From: an uncultured Eubacteriales bacterium
GTDB lineage: Bacteria; Bacillota; Clostridia; Oscillospirales; CAG-272
Direction: 5' to 3'
Assembly: GCA_900554225.1 (NCBI GenBank)
Contig: USGH01000057.1
Coordinates: forward strand, 1-11,901
Length of the DNA: 11,901 nt
A program made the translations under genes and the position numbers. How positions within the stretch are numbered: position 1 is the first letter of the stretch; every line of letters starts with the position of its first letter. Of this stretch, positions 1 to 6,526 are shown piece by piece. The notes under the pieces were generated by a model that was not told where the DNA came from, did no database searches, and was given only the letters and a program-made list of their open reading frames with translations.

Positions 1-909
1 ATCCATCGCATCCACCCCGCGCTCATCCGTGCCGAGTACGATCGACAGCTTGCCCGTATCGTCGATCTCCGCCGTCGGAATCTTGAACGAGTACAGATAT
101 GCCACAACGGAATTTGTCTTTTCGCCGAGGAACCCGTACAGATCCTCTTCGGTAGCGGCACCATCACCGTTGATATCCTGATAGATCGACGCCACGTTCG
201 TCATCAGATAGTCTAACGTCCAGTCCCCGCGGTTCACCACATCGTACATATCCTCCAGAGCGTTTACCTCCGCCAGATCCTTATTGAAGTAATAGCAGTA
301 TGCATTCGACGCGAGGGACAGGCATATGTCGCTTGCCGTTAAGAACATCTTCCCGTTCAGGGTCAGATTCTGGATCGCGGTCTGCGGGAACCAGGGCTTG
401 GAGAAATCCACAGATGTGTCGTACCAGTTGCGGAAGATTCCCTGCACCGCGTATTGTCCCGTGTACATCGTGTGCCCCAGATAGAGATCGTACTCGTCAT
501 TTCCGGAGAGCGCGGAATTCTTGATGTGCTGCGCGAGAGCGTCCTCTTCTCCCGTGTTGTGGACGAGCTTCACGTTCAGCCGATCCTCCACAGTCATGTT
601 CCGGGTATACACCGCGTCGTTCAGAACATCTCCGGTCAGCTCCTCGGCGTTCTGAAAATTCGCGTACCGCACCTGATAGAGCATCCGGTATTCCTTGCCG
701 CCAAAATCCTGCTTGCCCAGACCGTCGTCCACGAGCTTGCGCGCCTCCAGAGAGTCTGTTTCCGCTTCCGTCTCCGCAGCTGCCGTTGTATTGTCATTTC
801 CTGTGGTATCCGCTGTGGTGTCCATGCTCTCTCCGCCGTTGTCTTTGGCACCGCACGACGCCAGCATCAGCATCGCCAGCACGAGGACAAGCCATCTGTT
901 TTTTGCCAT
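1..909 (-). CDS. Extracellular solute-binding lipoprotein (ABC transporter), 3' end beyond window
   Basis: First 303 codons of a substrate-binding lipoprotein, open to the window edge; family members usually run to roughly 450-550 residues, so about a third is missing. The ATG (907-909) has a GGAGG box 8 nt upstream. Residues 1-18 form a basic/hydrophobic signal ending in LMLASC, so Cys19 should be lipidated and the protein anchored on the outer face of the membrane. A Ser/Thr/Glu/Asp-rich linker (about 24-60) follows. The body resembles clostridial family 1 sugar-type binding proteins: GGKEYRML (70-77), a YYFNKDLAE segment (206-214), GDWTLDYL (228-235), and an EF-hand-like DINGDG loop (245-250) followed by EEDLYGF. 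The ligand cannot be read from the sequence; a carbohydrate is the usual guess. Permease genes would be expected downstream, outside the window. Family assignment is good; substrate is unknown. Confidence 0.85.
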   Translation of the reverse strand, partial: MAKNRWLVLVLAMLMLASCGAKDNGGESMDTTADTTGNDNTTAAAETEAETDSLEARKLVDDGLGKQDFGGKEYRMLYQVRYANFQNAEELTGDVLNDAVYTRNMTVEDRLNVKLVHNTGEEDALAQHIKNSALSGNDEYDLYLGHTMYTGQYAVQGIFRNWYDTSVDFSKPWFPQTAIQNLTLNGKMFLTASDICLSLASNAYCYYFNKDLAEVNALEDMYDVVNRGDWTLDYLMTNVASIYQDINGDGAATEEDLYGFLGEKTNSVVAYLYSFKIPTAEIDDTGKLSIVLGTDERGVDAMD

Positions 910-972
910 ATTCAAAACCTCCGCCTTCCGGCTCTCCATTTTCCTGCATCCCTCTCGGATTCATCTATGGAC

Positions 973-1001
973 AGTATACCGGATTGCGGAGGCTTTGTCA
1001 A
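973..1001 (-). promoter_or_regulatory. Sigma-A promoter of the solute-binding lipoprotein gene
   Basis: On the minus strand a consensus -35 TTGACA (996-1001) and -10 TATACT (973-978) are separated by exactly 17 nt. Transcription should begin near 966, giving a leader of about 57 nt before the ATG at 909. Both hexamers and the spacing are near ideal, so unregulated expression would be strong. This makes a repressor or another control plausible for a transporter gene. Confidence 0.85.
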
Positions 1002-1203
1002 GTGATGCTCGTTAAAATCTACGTAAAAGCCGCACCAAATGTCGTGTTTGTTGTGTGAAATGACGTAAATTGTAGTTATCTCGACCGGTTTCCCGCGTTG
1101 CTTCCTAGGATTCGCTCATGCTGCGTTCGCACAACAGGTGCCGTGATCGCAGAAATAACGTGCGCCGATACTGGGACACGGCTGCCCGGTGCGTATCAGG
1201 CGG
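1002..1203. other. Intergenic region between capA-like gene and solute-binding gene promoter
   Basis: About 200 bp without a credible gene. The heptamer ACGTAAA occurs twice on the plus strand (1021-1027 and 1063-1069), 42 bp apart, or about four helical turns, just upstream of the promoter that reads leftward. I could not find a hairpin plus T-run that would terminate the nrdR-capA transcript here, so read-through into the lipoprotein gene is possible. Reading frames across this stretch look like shadows with no family resemblance. Confidence 0.4.
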
Positions 1204-2496
1204 TCAGTCTTGCAGATAGTCCGGCAGAAACTGTGCGTCGATTACATTTTTGGTCATCTGGCGCGCTTCCTCCACGGTTAGCGTATAGCCGCTGATCTGC
1301 GTACCGTGGGTGGCGGCAATTTCGGGGGTGTAATCCTCCAGATAGTAGAGATGGGTATTGTACCAATTCATGCCGTAGTAGAACACGGTCGGGAGCCACT
1401 GCACCTCTGCCGGGATCAGTCCGCCGTCTCCGTCGCCCTCGATGTGGAAGGACAGCAGTCCTCCGACGGCATTCATGGGACGCGCCATCCCGGAGATGAA
1501 GTTGCCGAGCGAATAGGCGCACAGCGTCTGTCCCCGATCCGTTTCGATCCATTCGATGGGCTGGATGCAGTGCGAGTGGTGACCGAGAATCACATCCGCG
1601 CCGGCATCCGCGATCCTCTGCGCAAGGTATTTCTGTTCGTCGGTCGGCGTATGGGTGTTCTCCAGTCCCCAGTGTATGGACACGATCACAAAATCCACGG
1701 CTTCCCGGGCAGCGCGGACTTCACGGTCGATCCGTTCCGGGTCGATATAGGGAATGTCGATCGGTGAGGAGGCTTTCTTTACAATGCCGTTTGTGCCGTA
1801 GGTATAGGAGAGCATACCGATCGTGATCCCCTCTTCCGTCGTAATGGTGCGCAGAACGGCTGCGTCTGCCGCATCGTAAAAGGCACCGAGAAGCAGAACG
1901 GGCTGGGTGTGCCAGAAGTCCATGGTGTCGGACAGTCCCTGCGTACCCATGTCGAGCATATGGTTGTTTGCGATATTCACAATGTCAAAGCCGACCGTGA
2001 CAAGATCCAGTCCAAGCTGCTGCGGCGAATTGAAGCAGGGATAGCCGGAATAGCCGTAGGACGCGCCCGCCATGACCGTTTCCTGATTGATGAAGGCGTA
2101 ATCGGCAGCGGCAATTTGCTCCGCGACATCGCTGTAGACGGGGAGAAAATCGTACTCCTTGTCGGCATTCCCGCGGGATTTCGCGTCCATGTAGATATTC
2201 GGATGGATGAGGTTGTCCCCTGCGGCAATAAAGGAAATGTCCACGCCGAGATACGGATCGGTAAGCTCTGCCGTTTCCAGCGGTGCGCTTGTTTCATCGG
2301 GAAGAGCCGTTTTGTCCGGGACGGGGATCCCACCGTCGGAATACGCCGCCGTTTCACGCGCTGTGCCGTCGGATGGTCTGGCAGGCTCCGGCACGGTACC
2401 ATCCGTATTTCGAAAATGGAGGCAGCCGGACAGGGTGACGGCGGAGATACAGAGCAGCGCGGCGAGCAGACGGCGGGAAGGACGGTCAATGGTCAT
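1204..2496 (-). CDS. CapA-family (PGA_cap) metallophosphatase lipoprotein
   Basis: 430 residues. The N-terminus has RR plus a hydrophobic run ending in TLSGC, predicting lipidation at Cys25. A Thr/Pro/Glu-rich linker runs to about residue 84. The CapA/PgsA-type metallophosphatase-like domain follows: GDN (93-95), NQE (137-139) where many relatives have NLE, IANNHMLDMGTQGL (175-187), IHWGLE (274-279), DAGADVILGHHSH (297-309) and YSLGNF (328-333). These motifs carry the expected metal-ligand Asp, Asn, Glu and His residues. Named members take part in poly-gamma-glutamate capsule export in Bacillus, but most clostridial copies, like this one, lie away from any pgs/cap genes and their role is unknown; capsule function should not be assumed. 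The ATG at 2494-2496 lies inside the end of nrdR and has AAAGGA 8 nt upstream. It probably shares the nrdR promoter. Confidence 0.9.
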   Translation of the reverse strand: MTIDRPSRRLLAALLCISAVTLSGCLHFRNTDGTVPEPARPSDGTARETAAYSDGGIPVPDKTALPDETSAPLETAELTDPYLGVDISFIAAGDNLIHPNIYMDAKSRGNADKEYDFLPVYSDVAEQIAAADYAFINQETVMAGASYGYSGYPCFNSPQQLGLDLVTVGFDIVNIANNHMLDMGTQGLSDTMDFWHTQPVLLLGAFYDAADAAVLRTITTEEGITIGMLSYTYGTNGIVKKASSPIDIPYIDPERIDREVRAAREAVDFVIVSIHWGLENTHTPTDEQKYLAQRIADAGADVILGHHSHCIQPIEWIETDRGQTLCAYSLGNFISGMARPMNAVGGLLSFHIEGDGDGGLIPAEVQWLPTVFYYGMNWYNTHLYYLEDYTPEIAATHGTQISGYTLTVEEARQMTKNVIDAQFLPDYLQD

Positions 2497-2956
2497 GGTG
2501 GGTATCCTTTGCGCCGTCGTTTTTCAGTTCGGAGATCTCTTTGACAAACGCGTCGATGTCCTTGAATTCGCGGTGTACGGAGGCAAAGCGCACGTATGCC
2601 ACGGTGTCCAGCTCCCGGAGCCGTTCCATCGCCATTTCCCCGATCTTCTGAGACGAGATTTCCCGTTTCATGCTGTTGTAGAGTGCGGTTTCAATATCGT
2701 TCGCGACCGCCTCCGCGTTGACGGGACGCTTCTGACATGCTTTCAAAAGACCGGTGAGCAGCTTATTCTTGTCAAACAGCTCCTTGGTGCCGTCTTTTTT
2801 CAGGACAACGGGCTGATACACGTCGATGACCTCGTAGGTGGTAAAGCGCATATGGCAGTCCAGACATTCCCGACGGCGGCGGATCGAGTTGTTTTCCTCC
2901 ACGGGGCGGGAATCGATGACCTTGCTTTCATGAGAACCGCAGGAAGGGCATTTCAT
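2486..2956 (-). CDS. nrdR: Transcriptional repressor NrdR
   Basis: 156 residues, the normal NrdR length. NrdR senses ATP/dATP and represses ribonucleotide reductase genes. An N-terminal zinc ribbon is visible with CPSC (Cys3, Cys6) and CLDC (Cys31, Cys34) around a basic stretch SIRRRRE (24-30), which is family-typical. An ATP-cone domain spans about 49-139, beginning VVLKKDGTKELFDKNKL and including EIGEMAMERL-type helices and VAYVRFASVHREF (119-131). The His/Asp-rich tail (147-156) is unusual but short. The ATG has AAAGGAG 7 nt upstream. The stop codon overlaps the capA-like start by 11 bp, suggesting one transcript and coupled translation. No nrd structural gene is present in the window. Identification is very secure. 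Confidence 0.97.
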   Translation of the reverse strand: MKCPSCGSHESKVIDSRPVEENNSIRRRRECLDCHMRFTTYEVIDVYQPVVLKKDGTKELFDKNKLLTGLLKACQKRPVNAEAVANDIETALYNSMKREISSQKIGEMAMERLRELDTVAYVRFASVHREFKDIDAFVKEISELKNDGAKDTHHDH

Positions 2957-2974
2957 AGGCGAACTCCTTTGTAT

Positions 2975-2991
2975 CCGTATGCAAAATACGG
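2975..2991. repeat. Short inverted repeat in nrdR leader
   Basis: CCGTAT and ATACGG (6-bp arms, 5-nt loop) lie in the predicted nrdR 5' untranslated region, 19 nt upstream of the ATG. The repeat could be a small RNA hairpin before the ribosome binding site or part of an operator, because its right arm overlaps the larger inverted repeat at 2989-3026. No T-run follows, so it is not a terminator. Confidence 0.4.
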
Positions 2992-3026
2992 TATTCTATA
3001 TATAGGAAAGTATAGCATGAATACCG
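2989..3026. repeat. 8-bp inverted repeat flanking the nrdR -10 element
   Basis: CGGTATTC (2989-2996) and GAATACCG (3019-3026) are perfect complements separated by 22 nt, with arm centres 30 bp apart, close to three helical turns. One arm lies in the -35/-10 spacer and the other just downstream of the start site, with the NrdR-box-like palindrome between them. Two half-sites on one face of the helix around a -10 element would suit an operator, but no protein can be named from the sequence. Confidence 0.45.
2996..3005. promoter_or_regulatory. Candidate NrdR box in the nrdR promoter
   Basis: The perfect 10-bp palindrome CTATATATAG matches the core CwATATATwG of the described NrdR-box consensus. 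It sits just downstream of the nrdR -10 element (3009-3014) and covers the predicted start near 3002, where a bound repressor would block initiation. The outer positions of the 16-bp consensus are not conserved, and I found no second copy at the usual tandem spacing, so autoregulation is likely but not proven. Confidence 0.6.
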
Positions 3027-3037
3027 GGGGATGTCAA
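3009..3037 (-). promoter_or_regulatory. Sigma-A promoter of nrdR-capA
   Basis: Minus-strand TTGACA (3032-3037) and TATACT (3009-3014) with 17-nt spacing, identical in hexamers and spacing to the promoter at 973-1001. The predicted start near 3002 leaves a leader of about 46 nt before the nrdR ATG. Confidence 0.87.
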
Positions 3038-3064
3038 GCGATTTCCGAAAGAAAACGACGCTTG

Positions 3065-3079
3065 TCCCCAACTTGGGGA
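3065..3079. repeat. 15-bp palindrome in the divergent nrdR/DUF362 intergenic region
   Basis: TCCCCAACTTGGGGA has perfect 7-bp arms around a single central base. It lies 28 nt upstream of the nrdR -35 element and about 83 nt upstream of the plus-strand -35 element. A one-base centre rules out an RNA hairpin as the main role and points to a dimeric DNA-binding protein. I do not recognise the motif. Confidence 0.5.
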
Positions 3080-3161
3080 TTTGTGTGCGCGCTTCCGACA
3101 GAATGTGTCTGCGATATGAACAGCGGCGCGGCGACCACTTCCGATTTGCCGAAAATGTCTA

Positions 3162-3190
3162 TTGCACTTTGCCGTGTTTTGTGGTATACT
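3162..3190 (+). promoter_or_regulatory. Promoter of the DUF362-ispE unit
   Basis: TTGCAC (3162-3167) and TATACT (3185-3190) with 17-nt spacing. TG at 3182-3183 precedes the -10 by one base, making an extended -10 that compensates for the weaker -35. Predicted start is near 3197, leaving about 35 nt before the ATG at 3232. This promoter rules out the longer in-frame N-terminus beginning at 3031. Confidence 0.78.
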
Positions 3191-3231
3191 CTATAGTAAC
3201 ATATTATGCCTATATCAAAAGAGAACCATAC

Positions 3232-4392
3232 ATGACTACAAATCTTGTCTCCCGCGCGTACTGCCCCACCTATGACGCCTCTGCGGCACACGCCGCGTTG
3301 ACTGGACTCCTTGCGGCGATCTCTGTCAGGGAGGCGGATATACGCGGCAGAAGGATCCTCATCAAGCCGAATCTCGTGATGGCGAAAAAGCCGGAATTTG
3401 CGGCGACGACACATCCGGTTCTGCTTGCGGCACTGGCAAGGATCCTGTCGGACTGGCACGCTGCGTCGATTGTGGTGGCGGACAGCTGCGGCGGACCGTA
3501 CAACAGCGCGAATATGCACACCTTCTATCGCATCTGCGGTCTGGAAGGCTTGCGCACGATTCCCGGCGTGACGCTCAACGAGGATTTTTCGTTCGAGAGT
3601 GTGACCTTCCCCGGCAAGCGGCTCCACGGCTGCAATATCATCAAGCCTGCGCTGGAATGCGATGTCTGCATCGATTTCTGCAAGCTCAAGACGCACGGCT
3701 TGACCGGTCTTTCCGCAGCGACGAAGAACCTCTTTGGTCTGGTCCCCGGTGTGGAAAAATTCTCCCTGCACGCCGCCAATCCGCATCTTGACGATTTTTC
3801 CGCCATGCTCGTGGATCTGAACGAGATGCTCCGCAGCCGCTGTAGAGTGATCGCGCTCTGTGACGGCATTGTCGGGATGGAGGGCGACGGTCCGACCCAC
3901 GGCACACCGGTGGCGGCGGGAATACTGCTCGCATCGGAATCCACGTATGCCCTGGATGTGGCGGCGGAGCACCATATCGGCTGCACGATCCCTGTCCTCT
4001 ATCTCGACGAGGCGGCATCGCGCGGACTGGTGGAGCGGGAGTATGAGAAGCTGACCATTCGCACCGTGACGGAGCGCATACCGGAGAAAACGGTATTTGC
4101 ATCCCCGGCTGCGGCTTCCAATCGCTTTCTCAAAAATCTCTCCGGCATTGGTGGTGGGAGATTCGCGGAGTTTTTTGCAGCAAAGCCACGGATCCTGCGG
4201 GACAAGTGCGTCGGCTGCGGCGTATGTGTGCGCTCCTGTCCGGCGAAAACGATCGAGCTGTGGGAGAAAAACGGCAGAAAGACGGCACATATCGCGAAAA
4301 AAGACTGCATCCGGTGCTATTGCTGTCAGGAGCTTTGTCCGATAGGTGCCGTGGAGATACACGAAAACCCGATCATTGGGCATATCCATTGA
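3232..4392 (+). CDS. DUF362 domain protein with C-terminal 2[4Fe-4S] ferredoxin domain
   Basis: 386 residues from the ATG at 3232, chosen because an upstream ATG at 3031 lies before the promoter. The Shine-Dalgarno is weak (AGAGAA). The DUF362 domain fills about 1-300, with the motifs RILIKPNLV (41-49), VVADSCGG (81-88), KLKTHGLTGLSAATKNLFG (161-179) and DGIVGMEGDGPTHGTP (221-236). A linker leads to two ferredoxin clusters: C326-x2-C329-x2-C332-x3-C336-P and C359-x2-C362-x2-C365-x3-C369-P, with an extra Cys364. It should therefore be a cytoplasmic iron-sulfur protein that can carry or accept electrons. The biochemical role of DUF362 is not established. It heads a transcript containing ispE, 48 nt upstream of the likely ispE start, but a functional link to isoprenoid synthesis is only inference. 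Confidence 0.9.
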   Translation: MTTNLVSRAYCPTYDASAAHAALTGLLAAISVREADIRGRRILIKPNLVMAKKPEFAATTHPVLLAALARILSDWHAASIVVADSCGGPYNSANMHTFYRICGLEGLRTIPGVTLNEDFSFESVTFPGKRLHGCNIIKPALECDVCIDFCKLKTHGLTGLSAATKNLFGLVPGVEKFSLHAANPHLDDFSAMLVDLNEMLRSRCRVIALCDGIVGMEGDGPTHGTPVAAGILLASESTYALDVAAEHHIGCTIPVLYLDEAASRGLVEREYEKLTIRTVTERIPEKTVFASPAAASNRFLKNLSGIGGGRFAEFFAAKPRILRDKCVGCGVCVRSCPAKTIELWEKNGRKTAHIAKKDCIRCYCCQELCPIGAVEIHENPIIGHIH

Positions 4393-4396
4393 GGAG

Positions 4397-4444
4397 ATGT
4401 GCCGTGCGTTTCCGGGAGCGGGACGACGGCTTATGAACATATGA
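4397..4444 (+). CDS. Possible 15-codon leader peptide overlapping the ispE start
   Basis: ATG at 4397 opens a 15-residue frame (MCRAFPGAGRRLMNI) whose TGA overlaps the likely ispE ATG in an ATGA (4441-4444). A GAGGAG sequence directly abuts this ATG, closer than is normally efficient. No family resemblance is expected at this size. It is listed because ispE lacks its own clear ribosome binding site at 4441, so translation of this frame, or of its internal ATG at 4433, could deliver ribosomes to ispE. It may equally be chance. Confidence 0.25.
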   Translation: MCRAFPGAGRRLMNI

Positions 4445-5310
4445 AGAGTACGAAAAAAGCGTATGCCAAGATCAACCTCTATCTCGACGTGATGGCGAAA
4501 CGGGAGGACGGGTACCACGACATCAAAAGCGTGATGCTCCAGGTCGGTCTTTATGATGAGGTGACGGTGGAGCGGGACGGCGGTGTGGACATTCGCCTTC
4601 TCGATCTGTGCGGAGAGCTGCCGGACGGGGAGGAAAATATCGCCTATCGCTGTGCCGACGCATTTTTGCGGTATTACGATCTGCGCGAGGGAGTGACGAT
4701 CCGGCTGAAGAAACGGATCCCCATCGCGGCAGGACTGGGCGGCGGAAGCTCGGATGGCGCGGCGGTGCTTTCTGCCATGGCGGAGCTGTTTGCCGACACG
4801 ATCCCTACCGATCTGGATGCCCTGTGTGCCATCGGGAGTACGGTCGGTGCGGATATTCCGTTCTGCATCGTGGGCGGATGCGCGAAAACGCTCGGCATCG
4901 GCGATCGGATCACGCCGCTCGATTACCACCCGCAGTGTGCGATCGTTCTGGCGCGCGGCGGGGAAGTCGTATCGACACCCCAGGCATATCGACTGCTGGA
5001 CAGGCAGTACGGGGATGCGCTCGCGTCGGATTTCGGCGATTTCGAAGGATTCCTTGCCTCTCTTGCCCACGACGATCGATTGCCGCAGCATATGCACAAC
5101 ACCTTTGAGAGCGTGATCCTGCCCCTCCATCCGGAAGCCGCGCATATCCATCGACTGCTCCGGGATAAGGGCGGCGTTTCCCTGATGAGCGGGAGCGGTC
5201 CCACCGTGTTCGGTCTGTTTGACGATCCGGAAAAGGCACGTGCGGCATACGAAACGCTTGTGGGGGAGGGTACGGAGGCGTATCTCACCGGAGCGATCTC
5301 ACGCATCTGA
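4441..5310 (+). CDS. ispE: 4-diphosphocytidyl-2-C-methyl-D-erythritol kinase
   Basis: 289 residues, close to the usual 280-310. IspE uses ATP to phosphorylate the 2-hydroxyl of CDP-methylerythritol in the MEP pathway to isoprenoids. GHMP-kinase motifs are in order: KAYAKINLYLDV (6-17) with Lys10, REDGYHDI (21-28), the phosphate-binding IPIAAGLGGGSSDGAAV (93-109), GADIPF (136-141) with Asp138, and LMSGSGPTVFGLF (248-260). Lys10 and Asp138 correspond to the conserved active-site pair. The start at 4441 fits family N-termini, but no good Shine-Dalgarno precedes it. The in-frame GTG at 4399 would add 14 residues and has GAGGAG only 2 nt away. Function is secure; the exact start is not. Confidence 0.95.
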   Translation: MKSTKKAYAKINLYLDVMAKREDGYHDIKSVMLQVGLYDEVTVERDGGVDIRLLDLCGELPDGEENIAYRCADAFLRYYDLREGVTIRLKKRIPIAAGLGGGSSDGAAVLSAMAELFADTIPTDLDALCAIGSTVGADIPFCIVGGCAKTLGIGDRITPLDYHPQCAIVLARGGEVVSTPQAYRLLDRQYGDALASDFGDFEGFLASLAHDDRLPQHMHNTFESVILPLHPEAAHIHRLLRDKGGVSLMSGSGPTVFGLFDDPEKARAAYETLVGEGTEAYLTGAISRI

Positions 5311-5338
5311 TCATCATTCCGAAAGGAGTTTATGCGAT

Positions 5339-6487
5339 ATGGAAACGAAAATCTATAAGGGCAGAGGAAACGGGATCGACCGGGAGGATTATCTCGATTT
5401 CATCAACTACGTATTCGGTTTCAACGGCAACGATACGGATTTTCTGAAGCTCCTGCCCAAGCTCTACAAGCCGGAATATCAGCCGTGCGAAAACAGCTAT
5501 GTCGTGACCGAGGACGGCAAGCTCAAGGCGGCAATCGGCGTGTTTGTCCGGGAACAGTCCGTGTGTGGCGAGTGGCTGTCCGTCCATGGCATCGGCAATG
5601 TGGCGGTCCATCCGTATGCCCGGTCGCGCGGGTATATGCGGGAGCTGATGCACATGGCGATAGACGACATGATCGCGTCCGGTGCGGATTACTCCGATCT
5701 TGGCGGCAGACGGCAGCGATACGGCTATTTTTCCTATGAATCCGCCGAGCCGGTGTGGGAGTTCACCATCGACCAGACGAATGCCCGCCACTGCTTCCGG
5801 GATATGCCGCCGCGTGAGATCGCTTTCCGTGAGGTGACGGATCCGGACGACCCGGTGATAGACAAAATGGTCGCGCTCCACGAAAAGCAGCCGCTCTACA
5901 TGAAAAGAGATCGTGCGGCGTTTCTCGATATTTGCCGATCCTGGAGCAAAAAGCTCTACGAGATCACAGACGGCAAATACGGCTTTGCGGGCTATAGAAT
6001 CGGGGAAATGGACGAGCTGATCCTGACAGATGAGAGCGATTTCTACGCCGTGGTGCGCGCGTATCTCGAAGAACACCGGGATATGCATCTGAACGTGCCG
6101 CTGTACAACACGGATCGGATCGCGGCAGCTTCCCTCATCTGTGAGCATTCCGCCCTCCACGACGACGCAAGATGCACGATTTTCCACTTTGAAAAGGTTG
6201 TTCGTGCGTTTATGAAGCTGAAAGCGCAGTCCCTGCCGCACACAATGTGCGACGGTGCGCTGACGGTGTTGGTTCACGGGATTGCGGGGGACGAGCGGTT
6301 CACGGTCGCGGTACAAAATGGCGTACCCACTGTGGAAAGTACGGACAAAACGCCGGATATAACCCTTGCGCACCGAGAGGCGGTCGCATTCTTCTTCGGC
6401 GTCATGTCCCCGGAGCGGATGCAAAACGCCTACGCCGCCGCATGGTTCCCGCTGCCGATGTATGTGGACGGCGCGGATCACGTCTGA
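5339..6487 (+). CDS. Eis-like GNAT N-acetyltransferase with C-terminal SCP2-like domain
   Basis: 382 residues. The ATG at 5339 is preceded by AAAGGAG (10 nt spacing); an earlier in-frame start at 5219 would lie deep inside ispE and is rejected. The N-terminal GNAT domain shows the acetyl-CoA binding motif A, VAVHPYARSRGYMREL (88-103), then an ADYSDLGGRRQRYGYFSYE segment (116-134) typical of the Eis branch. The middle part fits the second degenerate GNAT fold, and about 270-382 resembles the sterol-carrier-like domain, with LTVLVHGIAGDERFTVAV (308-325) and a late hydrophobic helix AVAFFFGV. Eis enzymes acetylate aminoglycosides or other amines, but most clostridial relatives have no known substrate, so no resistance role is claimed. 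It lies 28 nt after ispE and is probably co-transcribed with it. Confidence 0.85.
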   Translation: METKIYKGRGNGIDREDYLDFINYVFGFNGNDTDFLKLLPKLYKPEYQPCENSYVVTEDGKLKAAIGVFVREQSVCGEWLSVHGIGNVAVHPYARSRGYMRELMHMAIDDMIASGADYSDLGGRRQRYGYFSYESAEPVWEFTIDQTNARHCFRDMPPREIAFREVTDPDDPVIDKMVALHEKQPLYMKRDRAAFLDICRSWSKKLYEITDGKYGFAGYRIGEMDELILTDESDFYAVVRAYLEEHRDMHLNVPLYNTDRIAAASLICEHSALHDDARCTIFHFEKVVRAFMKLKAQSLPHTMCDGALTVLVHGIAGDERFTVAVQNGVPTVESTDKTPDITLAHREAVAFFFGVMSPERMQNAYAAAWFPLPMYVDGADHV

Positions 6488-6526
6488 TGCACGGTGCCAA
6501 GCCTGTTGGATACAGAGGATTTCGAT

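Noticed and set aside
1081..1203. A terminator, small RNA or tRNA between capA and the solute-binding gene
   Set aside because: Only short imperfect complements were found, with no T-run and no cloverleaf; nothing could be supported.
3031..3231. A 67-residue N-terminal extension of the DUF362 protein
   Set aside because: It lies upstream of, and across, the predicted promoter and start site at 3162-3197, and the DUF362 similarity begins after the ATG at 3232.
3034..5151. A 705-codon open frame on the minus strand across the DUF362 gene and ispE
   Set aside because: It is antisense to two clearly recognisable genes, its product is rich in Arg/His/Asp with no family resemblance, and it begins inside ispE without a ribosome site. 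GC-rich codon use keeps the opposite frame open.
5219..5338. A 40-residue N-terminal extension of the acetyltransferase
   Set aside because: It overlaps the end of ispE, is Arg-rich and unlike the family; AAAGGAG precedes the ATG at 5339.
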